A DNA stretch of 6,439 nt from Planctomycetales bacterium (GCA_007122045.1 SKJM01000600.1:1-6439), one strand, 5' to 3'. Shown: positions 1 through 5,312, numbered from the stretch's first letter. A program made the numbers and translations. Notes: generated by a model from the letters alone, not told the origin.

Positions 1-422
1 TTCGCCTCGGCGGCCCGCAGGGCGGCCGCGGCGCGCCGGGCGGCCGCCGCGCGGTCGCTCTCGGCAATCCGACCCATGGCCTCCTTGGCGGCCGCATCGG
101 TGTCCGGGTCGCCACAATCCATCAACTCCTTGAGAATGTCAATCGCGCGGACCGTCACTTCCAGGCTGTCGCCGACGGCCGCCTCTGCCAGCGCTTCGAT
201 GGCCGGCCTGCCGATCCGGCTGAGCCGTTCGCTGGCCGCCTGCCGTTCGGCGAAGCGTTGGGCGTCGAGTTGCTCAACGAGGGGCGCGATCTCGGCGGCC
301 GAAGGCGCTTCGGGCACCTCGGCCGAGGCCGAATCGTCGCCGGCGACCGCAGCCCCGGCACTCAGCAAAGCCGCACAAGCCGCCGCCGCCAACCAGCCGA
401 TAGCGTGATTCCACTTCAACAT
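1..422 (-). CDS. Secreted Ala-rich HEAT-like repeat protein (N-terminal part, cut by window edge)
   Basis: The gene is open from an ATG at 422 to base 1, giving 140 residues with no stop, so the C-terminus lies outside the window. Residues 1-27 look like a Sec signal peptide: K3, a hydrophobic Ala/Leu core, and a cleavage site ending AVA before GDDS. The mature part starts with an acidic Ala/Pro linker, followed at about 43-80 by an amphipathic helix pair (LVEQLDAQRFAERQAA, then IGRPAIEALAEAA) that reads as a HEAT-like repeat. A second helical unit follows, and then an Ala/Arg-rich helix from about 120. Secreted proteins with this helix pair are common in planctomycetes, sometimes ahead of other domains; what follows here is unknown. 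GGAGG (430-434) lies 7 bases before the ATG and fixes the start. The role is probably protein-protein interaction outside the cytoplasm, but no specific function can be given. Confidence 0.75.
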   Translation of the reverse strand, partial: MLKWNHAIGWLAAAACAALLSAGAAVAGDDSASAEVPEAPSAAEIAPLVEQLDAQRFAERQAASERLSRIGRPAIEALAEAAVGDSLEVTVRAIDILKELMDCGDPDTDAAAKEAMGRIAESDRAAAARRAAAALRAAEA

Positions 423-788
423 CTCAGAGCCTCCGATGGGGGGTAGGCGAGCCGCAACGGGAAAGTTGCCCCAAGGCAGGCGGCTTCCCGGCACTCGCTT
501 CGGAACGGTACACGTGCGCGCCGGCCCACCCGGCGCTGCTGTCTATTGTGCGCGCTTGGCCGCCGCCATGCCAGACCGGCCTCCGGATCCGGGCGAAATC
601 GAGTCGCCGGGCTCGCTCCCGGCTGGACGAACAGGCTTGCAGCGGACACCGTGGCCTATAGTTGGAGTTCACGCTTTAGCGTGCGAACGCCGCGTGGGTC
701 AAGCCCGGCACGCTGAAGCGTGAACTCCAACGGCCGGCCCATTCGCGCACTCCGGTCCCTCCGGTCCTCCCGGCGGCGGCGTGCACCC
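423..788. other. Intergenic gap with one palindromic repeat
   Basis: This gap lies between the DUF1611 stop and the start of the secreted HEAT-like gene, both on the minus strand. It holds the Shine-Dalgarno sequence of the latter (430-434) and a palindromic element (661-731). Open frames in it, such as one at 436-723, have no recognisable protein character. I found no convincing -35/-10 pair for the gene at 422 and no hairpin followed by a T-run that would count as an intrinsic terminator. Confidence 0.6.
661..731. repeat. Palindromic repeat element, copy 1
   Basis: Two 24-base arms (661-684 and 708-731) are inverted copies of each other with a single mismatch, separated by 23 bases. The arms begin GTTGGAGTTCACGC and end in its complement. 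Within each arm is a smaller hairpin: CACGC-TTTA-GCGTG on the left and CACGC-TGAA-GCGTG on the right. The whole could fold as a long stem or as paired hairpins. It starts 58 bases past the DUF1611 stop but has no T-run, so it is not a classic terminator. It shares its outer GTTGGAGT ends with the copy at 5449-5503. Confidence 0.85.
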
Positions 789-1844
789 TCACGTCGAGCC
801 GCCCGCCATCGCGCGAACCGCCTCGACGAGCTTGGCAGGGCCGTGGCGGATGACGTCGCAGGCGGGCAGGCCGAGTTCGTCTTCCACGCGGGCACATTCG
901 GCTGCGACTTCCGCGTCGGTGAACCGCCGGCCGTTGACCGACACGCCGACCACCCGCCCCGGATGCAGGATGGCGGCCGTCTCCTCGTAATACTCGACCA
1001 CGCGCCGCAGCGGCGGCAACGGGAACTGCTCCATGCCGTGAACGGCCGTGCGGCCCATTTCATAAACCAGCACCATGCCGTCCGGCTGCACTCCGTGCAG
1101 CAGGCTGAGGGTGACGCCGGAATAGCGGGGATGGAACAGGCTTCCCTGCCCCTCGACGACCACCACGTGGTGGTGTTCGTTGGCACGGACGAGTTTTTCG
1201 GCGGCGCCGGCCACGAAGTCGGAAATGACGCGGTCCACCGCGCAGCCGCTACCGGCAATGAGCATGCCTGTCTGGCCGGTGGCGACGAATTGGGCGTCGA
1301 CGCCGGCCCGCCGGAGGCCCTCGGCCAATTCCACCGCGGCAACCATCTTGCCCACGCTGCAGTCGTTGGCGATGGTGTGGATGCGCAGGCATTCGCGTCG
1401 GAACGGTTCGCCGGAAGCCACGTCGGACTCGTCGTTGTCGCGCAGGTCGACCAGGGCGGCGCCGTGCTCCTCGGCGGCGGCCACAAACTCGGCATTGTGC
1501 TTCAGCAAATCGTGCAGCCCGGAAACCACCGTCATGCGGCGGCGGATGGCCTCGATCACGATGGGGCGCCAGTGGGGCGGCATCTTGCCGCCGGACGGGG
1601 CGATGCCGATCAGCAGGGTGTTGGCGCGGCGGGCGTCGGCCAGCCGGGCCACGACGGGAATCGCCCCGCCCACGCCGAGCACCTCCCCGGCCGTCTTCCC
1701 GGCCGCGCGGGCGTCGAGAATGGCGACCACCTCCTCGGGCTTGTAGCGGACCACGCAAATGGCCGTCTTGGCGACGTTCGAATCGCTGTAACCGTCGGTC
1801 AGAATCACCATGCGCCGGGGAGTATTCGCGAGCGTGGGCATCAT
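789..1844 (-). CDS. DUF1611 family protein (DgcN-like)
   Basis: The 351-residue protein reads as a full-length DUF1611 member. It has an N-terminal Rossmann-like half (RRMVILTDGYSDSNVAKTA at 10-28, then AILDARAAGKT) and a C-terminal half with a P-loop-like segment (NDCSVGKM, 160-167), followed by VATGQTGMLIAGSG (187-200) and EGQGSLFHPRYSGVTLSLLHG (231-251). The characterised relative is DgcN, described as a D-glutamate N-acetyltransferase acting with the enolase-type enzyme DgcA. No DgcA gene is visible here, so the substrate is unproven. The usual P-loop segment in this family is, as I recall it, GTDCxxGK; here the Gly position is Ala159. The protein is probably cytoplasmic, with no signal peptide. 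The start is uncertain: tandem ATGs at 1844 and 1841 are preferred, because they leave a short lead before the conserved RRMVILT. A TTG at 1871 and an ATG at 1811 are possible. None has a clear Shine-Dalgarno sequence. Confidence 0.85.
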   Translation of the reverse strand: MMPTLANTPRRMVILTDGYSDSNVAKTAICVVRYKPEEVVAILDARAAGKTAGEVLGVGGAIPVVARLADARRANTLLIGIAPSGGKMPPHWRPIVIEAIRRRMTVVSGLHDLLKHNAEFVAAAEEHGAALVDLRDNDESDVASGEPFRRECLRIHTIANDCSVGKMVAAVELAEGLRRAGVDAQFVATGQTGMLIAGSGCAVDRVISDFVAGAAEKLVRANEHHHVVVVEGQGSLFHPRYSGVTLSLLHGVQPDGMVLVYEMGRTAVHGMEQFPLPPLRRVVEYYEETAAILHPGRVVGVSVNGRRFTDAEVAAECARVEDELGLPACDVIRHGPAKLVEAVRAMAGGST

Positions 1845-1889
1845 AGAGTACTGGGGCGAAGGTGGCGGCAATCAAGGGGGCAAGAGCCG

Positions 1890-1918
1890 ATTGTCGCCGG
1901 GCAGCACGCCGGTGTCAA
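1890..1918 (-). promoter_or_regulatory. Candidate sigma70-type promoter for the DUF1611 gene
   Basis: On the minus strand TTGACA (1913-1918, a perfect -35) is followed by 17 bases and GACAAT (1890-1895, 4 of 6 match to the -10 consensus). Transcription would start near 1883, leaving about 40 bases before the ATG at 1844. It lies in the gap downstream of the helix-turn-helix gene, so the DUF1611 gene may have its own promoter. This is pattern matching only; promoter rules in planctomycetes are less well defined. Confidence 0.4.
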
Positions 1919-1955
1919 CCGAACGCGGCTACCGGAAAAGCCCGAATTCGAGCAA

Positions 1956-2402
1956 TCAGGCAACGGGCGCTTCGCTGGGCTCCAATAGTTCCACCCGGCT
2001 GTGCACCTGTGCCCCCAACGCCTCCAGGACGCGGGTGGCACGCTCGAGCGTGACACCATGATACTCGTTGCGCTCGTCGCGCGAGACCTGGCTTTCGTGG
2101 ACACCGAGGCGTTCGGCGAGTTCGCGTTGCGTCATTCCGCGGGCGATGCGAACCGATACCAGCAGTTGACCGATACCACGAAGGTTGCCGAGTTCCTCGA
2201 ATTCACCGCGTTTGAGCCGCTCGTAAGCAGCTACTTCTTCCGTAAGCTGCTCGTGAAAGGAACGGATCGGATCCAGTGCCCGTTTGATTTCTTGGCCGGA
2301 CAACCCCATCCTCTCCAGTTCAGCGCGTTGCCTGGCCAACCGCTCTTTCTCCTGTCGAATGCGATGGACAGCTTCTTTGTATTCGTTCTCGTTACGAATC
2401 AT
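1956..2402 (-). CDS. XRE-type helix-turn-helix protein with charged helical N-terminus; likely antitoxin/autoregulator
   Basis: The protein has 148 residues. Residues 5-70 are strongly charged and helical (EYKEAVHRIRQEKERLARQ, then an EEVAAYERLKRGEFEEL segment), probably a coiled coil for dimerisation or for binding the partner. Residues 77-133 form a Cro/C1-type DNA-binding domain: IARGMTQRELAERLGV, then the recognition helix around HESQVSRDE (103-110), ending in an ITLERA-like helix (VTLERATRVLEALG). The ATG at 2402 overlaps the stop of the upstream nucleotidyltransferase gene as ATGA, and GGGAG (2410-2414) sits 7 bases before it. This predicts translational coupling and a fixed stoichiometry. 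The reading frame stays open upstream to 2708, but that part is a shadow of the nucleotidyltransferase gene. The inferred role is a DNA-binding antitoxin or autorepressor acting on the promoter at 3017-3045. The fold is clear; the antitoxin role is inferred from context. Confidence 0.85.
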   Translation of the reverse strand: MIRNENEYKEAVHRIRQEKERLARQRAELERMGLSGQEIKRALDPIRSFHEQLTEEVAAYERLKRGEFEELGNLRGIGQLLVSVRIARGMTQRELAERLGVHESQVSRDERNEYHGVTLERATRVLEALGAQVHSRVELLEPSEAPVA

Positions 2403-3010
2403 AACTGTGCTCCCGCCGGTCCTTCGAACTGGATCTTGACAATGCCGCGCGCCTTGCCGTCCCGCCGCGAACGGCGGAATGCCGATGGGAACTCCAACTC
2501 GTTGCCGAGGGGGTCCCGGATACCCGAATGCAAGCCGCTGAAGTGCGGGTACAATTCGACGCGATACTGGTGCCACATGGGAAGCTGCCGCTTCGGATAG
2601 CCCCGATAAGGCCGGCGACTGGCCGGATCCCATGTCCAAATCTTGTGCGGGTCCAGCAGATTCAACTCTCGCTCCAGTTCGCCACTCGCCAAGCGCATGA
2701 GGTCGCAAACGAAGTAGCCATCGATGTCATTGGGGTGGTCTTTGTCCTCAGTAAACGAGCCATCGACAAAGACCTCATCAATGCCGACTTGCCAAAGCTG
2801 TCGGACGAGGGTTTCCAGACAACCCACTAAATGGCGCCGCCACCACGCATCCCACGTGGGGTACGCGTCCACGTCAGCCGGGCCGACGACGAGGATCGAT
2901 TCACGCAACTCATTGAGGGACACTTCGTAGTCGCCGGGAGGCAGCATTCCGTCGGATGTAAACTCGGGTAGGGGGCCCAATTGTGTTCTCCGCGATTCTC
3001 GAGCGGGCAC
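2399..3010 (-). CDS. DUF6932-like minimal nucleotidyltransferase; possible toxin
   Basis: The protein has 203 residues. The N-terminal segment LPEFTSDGMLPPGDYEVSL (14-32) and the C-terminal RRDGKARGIVKI (182-193) match my memory of the DUF6932 family. The core motif VDGSF-x(9)-DID (82-97) is the Pol-beta/MNT nucleotidyltransferase signature: Gly84-Ser85, then metal-binding Asp95 and Asp97. Glu152 in YRVELYP is a candidate third carboxylate. Such enzymes transfer a nucleotide from NTP to a protein, tRNA or small molecule; the substrate here is unknown. The start is a GTG at 3010, the only start codon between the upstream in-frame stop at 3020-3022 and the conserved N-terminal segment; the ATG at 2947 would cut off LPEF. 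No Shine-Dalgarno sequence is present, and the promoter at 3017-3045 puts transcription start nearly on the GTG. It is coupled to the helix-turn-helix gene by a 4-base overlap. It could be a toxin, or a nucleotidyltransferase of another role under its own repressor. Confidence 0.8.
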   Translation of the reverse strand: MPARESRRTQLGPLPEFTSDGMLPPGDYEVSLNELRESILVVGPADVDAYPTWDAWWRRHLVGCLETLVRQLWQVGIDEVFVDGSFTEDKDHPNDIDGYFVCDLMRLASGELERELNLLDPHKIWTWDPASRRPYRGYPKRQLPMWHQYRVELYPHFSGLHSGIRDPLGNELEFPSAFRRSRRDGKARGIVKIQFEGPAGAQL

Positions 3011-3015
3011 ATAGA

Positions 3016-3032
3016 CATTTTAGTCTAGAATG
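3016..3032. promoter_or_regulatory. Candidate operator dyad over the -10 element
   Basis: An imperfect palindrome with arms CATTTTAG (3016-3023) and CTAGAATG (3025-3032), 7 of 8 pairs, is centred on 3024. It covers the -10 of the cassette promoter, where a bound dimer would block RNA polymerase. The downstream helix-turn-helix protein is the obvious candidate binder. A second, shorter dyad, GCATA (3033-3037) with TATGC (3047-3051), brackets the -35. Binding is inferred, not shown. Confidence 0.4.
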
Positions 3033-3045
3033 GCATATAGGTCAA
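3017..3045 (-). promoter_or_regulatory. Near-consensus promoter of the nucleotidyltransferase/helix-turn-helix cassette
   Basis: On the minus strand TTGACC (3040-3045; 5 of 6) is followed by exactly 17 bases and TAAAAT (3017-3022; 5 of 6). The expected transcription start, about 7 bases after the -10, is near 3010-3011, which is the first base of the GTG start codon. The 40 bases 3011-3050 are only about 33% GC, unlike the flanking genes. It lies in the 63-base gap after the RNase D stop, so the cassette is probably transcribed independently. Confidence 0.6.
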
Positions 3046-3073
3046 GTATGCATGGTTGCCGCCCAATTTGCCG

Positions 3074-4255
3074 CTACTCGCTGTCGTCGAACCGCAGCGG
3101 ACTTGCCGAACGAGCGTCGCCGACCCGCACGGCCACCTTGCCGGCCAGCAGGTCGTCGAACAGCCGGCCGACGAACCCCGCCCGCCAACCCCGCGCCAGG
3201 CGGGGCACGTGGGTGGCGGGCTTCACCTCCTTCGCGTTGTAGGCGATCAGGTCGCGGATGTCGCTGGGCGTGCCCACCAGGGCGGGCGCCAGCTCCGCCT
3301 CGCGGCACAGGCTGCCCAACGCGGCAAAGAGGAACTGCCCCAGCACGGAATACTCCTGCGTGCGCTCGCGGCGGATCGGCTTCGGCAGTTGGTCCTCGGG
3401 CAATTCCAGGGCCTGCCGCACTGCGTCGGAAAGCTCGTCGACGCGCCGTCGCAGGTCGCCCCGCTCCATCCCGCGAACCGAGAGAATCTGCGCCGGCACG
3501 GCCGTGGCGCGCCGCGCCATTTCGATAATCAGGTCGTCGCGCAGCACGTAGCGCGCCGGCTTGTTGCGGCGGTGGGCCTCGGCGTCGCGCCATTGCCACA
3601 GGGCGCGCACCACCGCAAGCTGCCGGGGCTTCAGGCCGGCGTTGCCCGACACCCGCCGCCACGGCTCGTTCGATTCGCTGTCGGCGAAGGCCCCTCGCAC
3701 TGCCTGCATCTCCTCCTCGAACCAGTCCAGCCGGTTCAATCGCACCAGCGCGGCGTGAATGGCGTCGCGCAGCGGGTGGAGGAACCGCACGTCGTTCAGC
3801 GCGTAGGTGATCTGGCGCTGTGTGAGCGGGCGGCGGCGCCAGTCGGTGCGGGTTTCGTGCCGGCCCGGCTTCTCGCCCAGCAGGCGCCCGATCAGCGAGT
3901 TGTAGCCGGCCGGATACTCGGCGCCGACGAAGCCCGCCGCCACCTGCACGTCGAACAGTCTCGCCGGGAGGGTGCCGGCGGCCTCGAGGCAGAACTCCAG
4001 TTCGCTGCGCGCGGCGTGGATGATCGTTTCATGCTCGCCCCCGGCCACCACTTGCCAGAACGGCGTGACGTCCGAAAGGGCCATCGCGTCGATCAGCGTC
4101 AGTCGCTCGCGCGTGGCCACTTGCACGAGGCACAGGACCGGCCGATACGTCCGTTCGGCAACGAATTCGGTGTCGATGGCGATGGAAGGCTCACCGGCGA
4201 GTTCGTCGCAGAATCGGACGAGTTCGTTCTGCCGGGTAATGGTGCGATGCTCCAC
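3074..4255 (-). CDS. rnd: Ribonuclease D (DEDDy 3'-5' exoribonuclease with HRDC domain)
   Basis: The protein has 393 residues, near the usual RNase D length. Residues 1-170 are the DEDDy exonuclease domain: Exo I IAIDTEF with Asp28 and Glu30, Exo II HAARSELEF (80-88), and Exo III YALND with Tyr151 and Asp155. Residues about 207-275 form an HRDC domain (LKPRQLAVVRALWQWRDAEA, RDDLIIEMAR, ILSVRGM), followed by the helical C-terminal region. The family trims 3' ends of tRNA and other stable RNA precursors. The Exo II Asp (Asp85 of E. coli RNase D) is Glu85 here, a conservative but notable change. The start is a GTG at 4255, which matches the family N-terminus (EHRTITRQNELVRFCDEL); the frame stays open upstream but overlaps the neighbouring gene. 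A G-run (4258-4264) just before the GTG may serve as the ribosome site and overlaps the TAG of the upstream gene, 8 bases away, so the two are probably cotranscribed. Confidence 0.92.
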   Translation of the reverse strand: MEHRTITRQNELVRFCDELAGEPSIAIDTEFVAERTYRPVLCLVQVATRERLTLIDAMALSDVTPFWQVVAGGEHETIIHAARSELEFCLEAAGTLPARLFDVQVAAGFVGAEYPAGYNSLIGRLLGEKPGRHETRTDWRRRPLTQRQITYALNDVRFLHPLRDAIHAALVRLNRLDWFEEEMQAVRGAFADSESNEPWRRVSGNAGLKPRQLAVVRALWQWRDAEAHRRNKPARYVLRDDLIIEMARRATAVPAQILSVRGMERGDLRRRVDELSDAVRQALELPEDQLPKPIRRERTQEYSVLGQFLFAALGSLCREAELAPALVGTPSDIRDLIAYNAKEVKPATHVPRLARGWRAGFVGRLFDDLLAGKVAVRVGDARSASPLRFDDSE

Positions 4256-4263
4256 GTCCCCCC

Positions 4264-4653
4264 CTACCACGGACCCCGGATGTAGTACACGCCCATCTGG
4301 TCGGTGTCGGTCGGCCATGGCGGCGTTGGCCGATACCACCGCCGGTCATAGACGCCGGGCCCCGGCCAGTACGGGCTGAACTGGTGCCCGATCGGAGTTA
4401 TCCGCGTGTTGGCCACGCCCCACCCCCAATGCGTCTGGGCTCCGGCGGTCGGCGGAACCACCAGGGCAAGGGGCATGCCCCATTCCGGCTTGTAGTGGTA
4501 GCCGTGCCAGGGCTGCCAGGGCGTGGTCATCGCCTGCCGCGTGGCAGCCCTTCCCCTTACAGCGCCAAGCCGAGCGCGGCCGGCGGCGGCCGTCTCGGAA
4601 CACCACACCATCAGCAACAGGGCTGCACACCCAAGTGCGGAAGCTTGTCTCAT
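4264..4653 (-). CDS. Small secreted hypothetical protein, aromatic/Pro-rich
   Basis: The protein has 129 residues. A signal peptide spans about 1-24 (R2, hydrophobic core CAALLLMVWC, cleavage near TAAAG). After a basic Arg/Ala stretch comes a mature region rich in Trp, Tyr and Pro: PWQPWHGYHYKPEWG (45-59), LALVVPPTAG (62-71), WGWGVANTRITPIGHQF (76-92), and a tail with RRWYRPTPPWP and YYIRGPW. I associate this pattern with short exported planctomycete proteins of unknown function; no catalytic motif is visible. It may be a cell-envelope component. The ATG at 4653 is set by AGGAG (4663-4667), 9 bases upstream, and by the signal peptide; the frame extends to 4764 without start support. It ends 8 bases before the RNase D start. 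No functional link to RNase D is apparent. Confidence 0.8.
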   Translation of the reverse strand: MRQASALGCAALLLMVWCSETAAAGRARLGAVRGRAATRQAMTTPWQPWHGYHYKPEWGMPLALVVPPTAGAQTHWGWGVANTRITPIGHQFSPYWPGPGVYDRRWYRPTPPWPTDTDQMGVYYIRGPW

Positions 4654-4703
4654 CGTTGGTCTCTCCTGATTTCGGGGTTGGCGGCGCAGCGGCTTCGGGG
4701 GGT

Positions 4704-4746
4704 AGGCTTCCAGCCTGTCAGCAGAACATCGACAGGCTGAAAGCCT
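4704..4746. repeat. Palindromic repeat element, copy 2
   Basis: Arms of 16 bases (4704-4719 and 4731-4746) are inverted copies with one mismatch around an 11-base loop. Each arm is itself a hairpin: AGGCT-TCC-AGCCT and AGGCT-GAA-AGCCT. It sits in the 135-base gap between the two small secreted-protein genes, within the probable leader of the second. The design matches copies 1 and 3 but the stem sequence differs and the GTTGGAGT ends are absent, so it may be a different subfamily. Confidence 0.8.
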
Positions 4747-4788
4747 GGCCACCTCTCGCGCCACTGTAGTTTATTGTCTTGCACGGCC

Positions 4789-5121
4789 CTAGCGCCACGA
4801 GACCCTGGCACGCGTCCAGCCGGCGCCCGGATGGTAACGCAAGTAGCTCCGACGGTGGCGGTAAAGGAACTCGTGCGGCATCAGCGGCTGGTAGGTCACG
4901 TATGTGTGGCCGACCAGGGGCGGGACCGGACGGGGGCTGGGGTACAATTCGGCGCCCACACTGTATGGTCCGACCGGCGGCACGTAGTAATTATAGAACA
5001 ACTCGGAAGAGGTGTGAAAAGGATTGGCGGCTTCCGCCTGGCCGGGGCCGGCCAACCCGCCGTGCCACGCCCACAGCGCGGCCAAGACGGCAATGGCCAG
5101 AGGCAGGGTCCTTCGGAACAT
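4789..5121 (-). CDS. Small secreted hypothetical protein with PPLVGHTYVTYQPLMPHEFLY motif region
   Basis: The protein has 110 residues. The signal peptide has R3 and R4, then a hydrophobic core LPLAIAVLAALWAW, with cleavage likely near QAEA (about 31). The mature part holds ANPFHTSSELFYNYYVPP (32-49), SVGAELYPSPRPVPPLVG (54-71), HTYVTYQPLMPHEFLY (72-87) and a basic tail RHRRSYLRYH. The motif run from SPRPVPP to EFLY is one I associate with short exported planctomycete proteins; the function is unknown. No Cys or catalytic motif is seen in the mature part. AAGGAG (5130-5135), 8 bases before the ATG at 5121, fixes the start. It lies upstream of the other small secreted gene on the same strand with a 135-base gap holding a palindromic repeat, so cotranscription is uncertain. 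The Tyr/Pro-rich composition of both suggests envelope or surface roles, by inference only. Confidence 0.8.
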   Translation of the reverse strand: MFRRTLPLAIAVLAALWAWHGGLAGPGQAEAANPFHTSSELFYNYYVPPVGPYSVGAELYPSPRPVPPLVGHTYVTYQPLMPHEFLYRHRRSYLRYHPGAGWTRARVSWR

Positions 5122-5168
5122 GGGATGGGCTCCTTGGTATTGAGGCTAAGCTGGTCGGAGAAACGACC

Positions 5169-5187
5169 CGGGCCGCCGGGCGGCCCG
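5169..5187. repeat. GC-rich perfect palindrome
   Basis: CGGGCCGCC (5169-5177) and GGCGGCCCG (5179-5187) are exact inverted copies around one base. It lies 48 bases upstream of the ATG at 5121, possibly in the leader of that gene. There is no T-run. It could be a protein-binding site, a leader hairpin, or chance in GC-rich DNA. Confidence 0.5.
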
Positions 5188-5292
5188 AGTCACGGCACCG
5201 GAACACGGCACCCGGCGCCTTGCCGGGGCGGCTCGCCACAAGTTTTTCGGCAGCTTCGGCAACTGCCCTGTGGCTCATGACGTGCTTTTCTG

Positions 5293-5312
5293 AAGTCTCG
5301 GCTTCCACCGGT
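5293..5312. repeat. Possible decayed arm of the palindromic repeat family
   Basis: These 20 bases match 16 of 20 positions of the left arm of copy 3 (GAGTCCCGGCTTCAGCCGGT). No clear partner arm is found next to it, so this is either a degenerate or half copy, or chance. Confidence 0.3.

Noticed and set aside
661..731. Palindromic repeat as an intrinsic terminator of the DUF1611 gene
   Set aside because: There is no T-run on either side, and sister elements lie in front of genes as well as behind them.
720..1988. 422-codon plus-strand open frame
   Set aside because: It is antisense to the DUF1611 gene, has no family character, and carries the His/Gly/Ala-rich composition typical of GC-rich shadow frames.
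2403..2708. N-terminal extension of the helix-turn-helix gene to 2708
   Set aside because: This stretch is a shadow of the nucleotidyltransferase gene in another frame. The ATG at 2402 has a ribosome site and makes the ATGA overlap.
3056..4285. 409-codon plus-strand open frame
   Set aside because: It is antisense to the complete RNase D gene, which has all expected motifs in order.
4654..4764. N-terminal extension of the 129-residue secreted protein to 4764
   Set aside because: It would bury the signal peptide, runs through a palindromic repeat, and ignores the AGGAG at 4663-4667.
4990..4995. Perfect TATAAT on the minus strand
   Set aside because: It lies inside the 110-residue gene, encoding part of a Tyr/Asn-rich stretch, and no -35 partner is evident.
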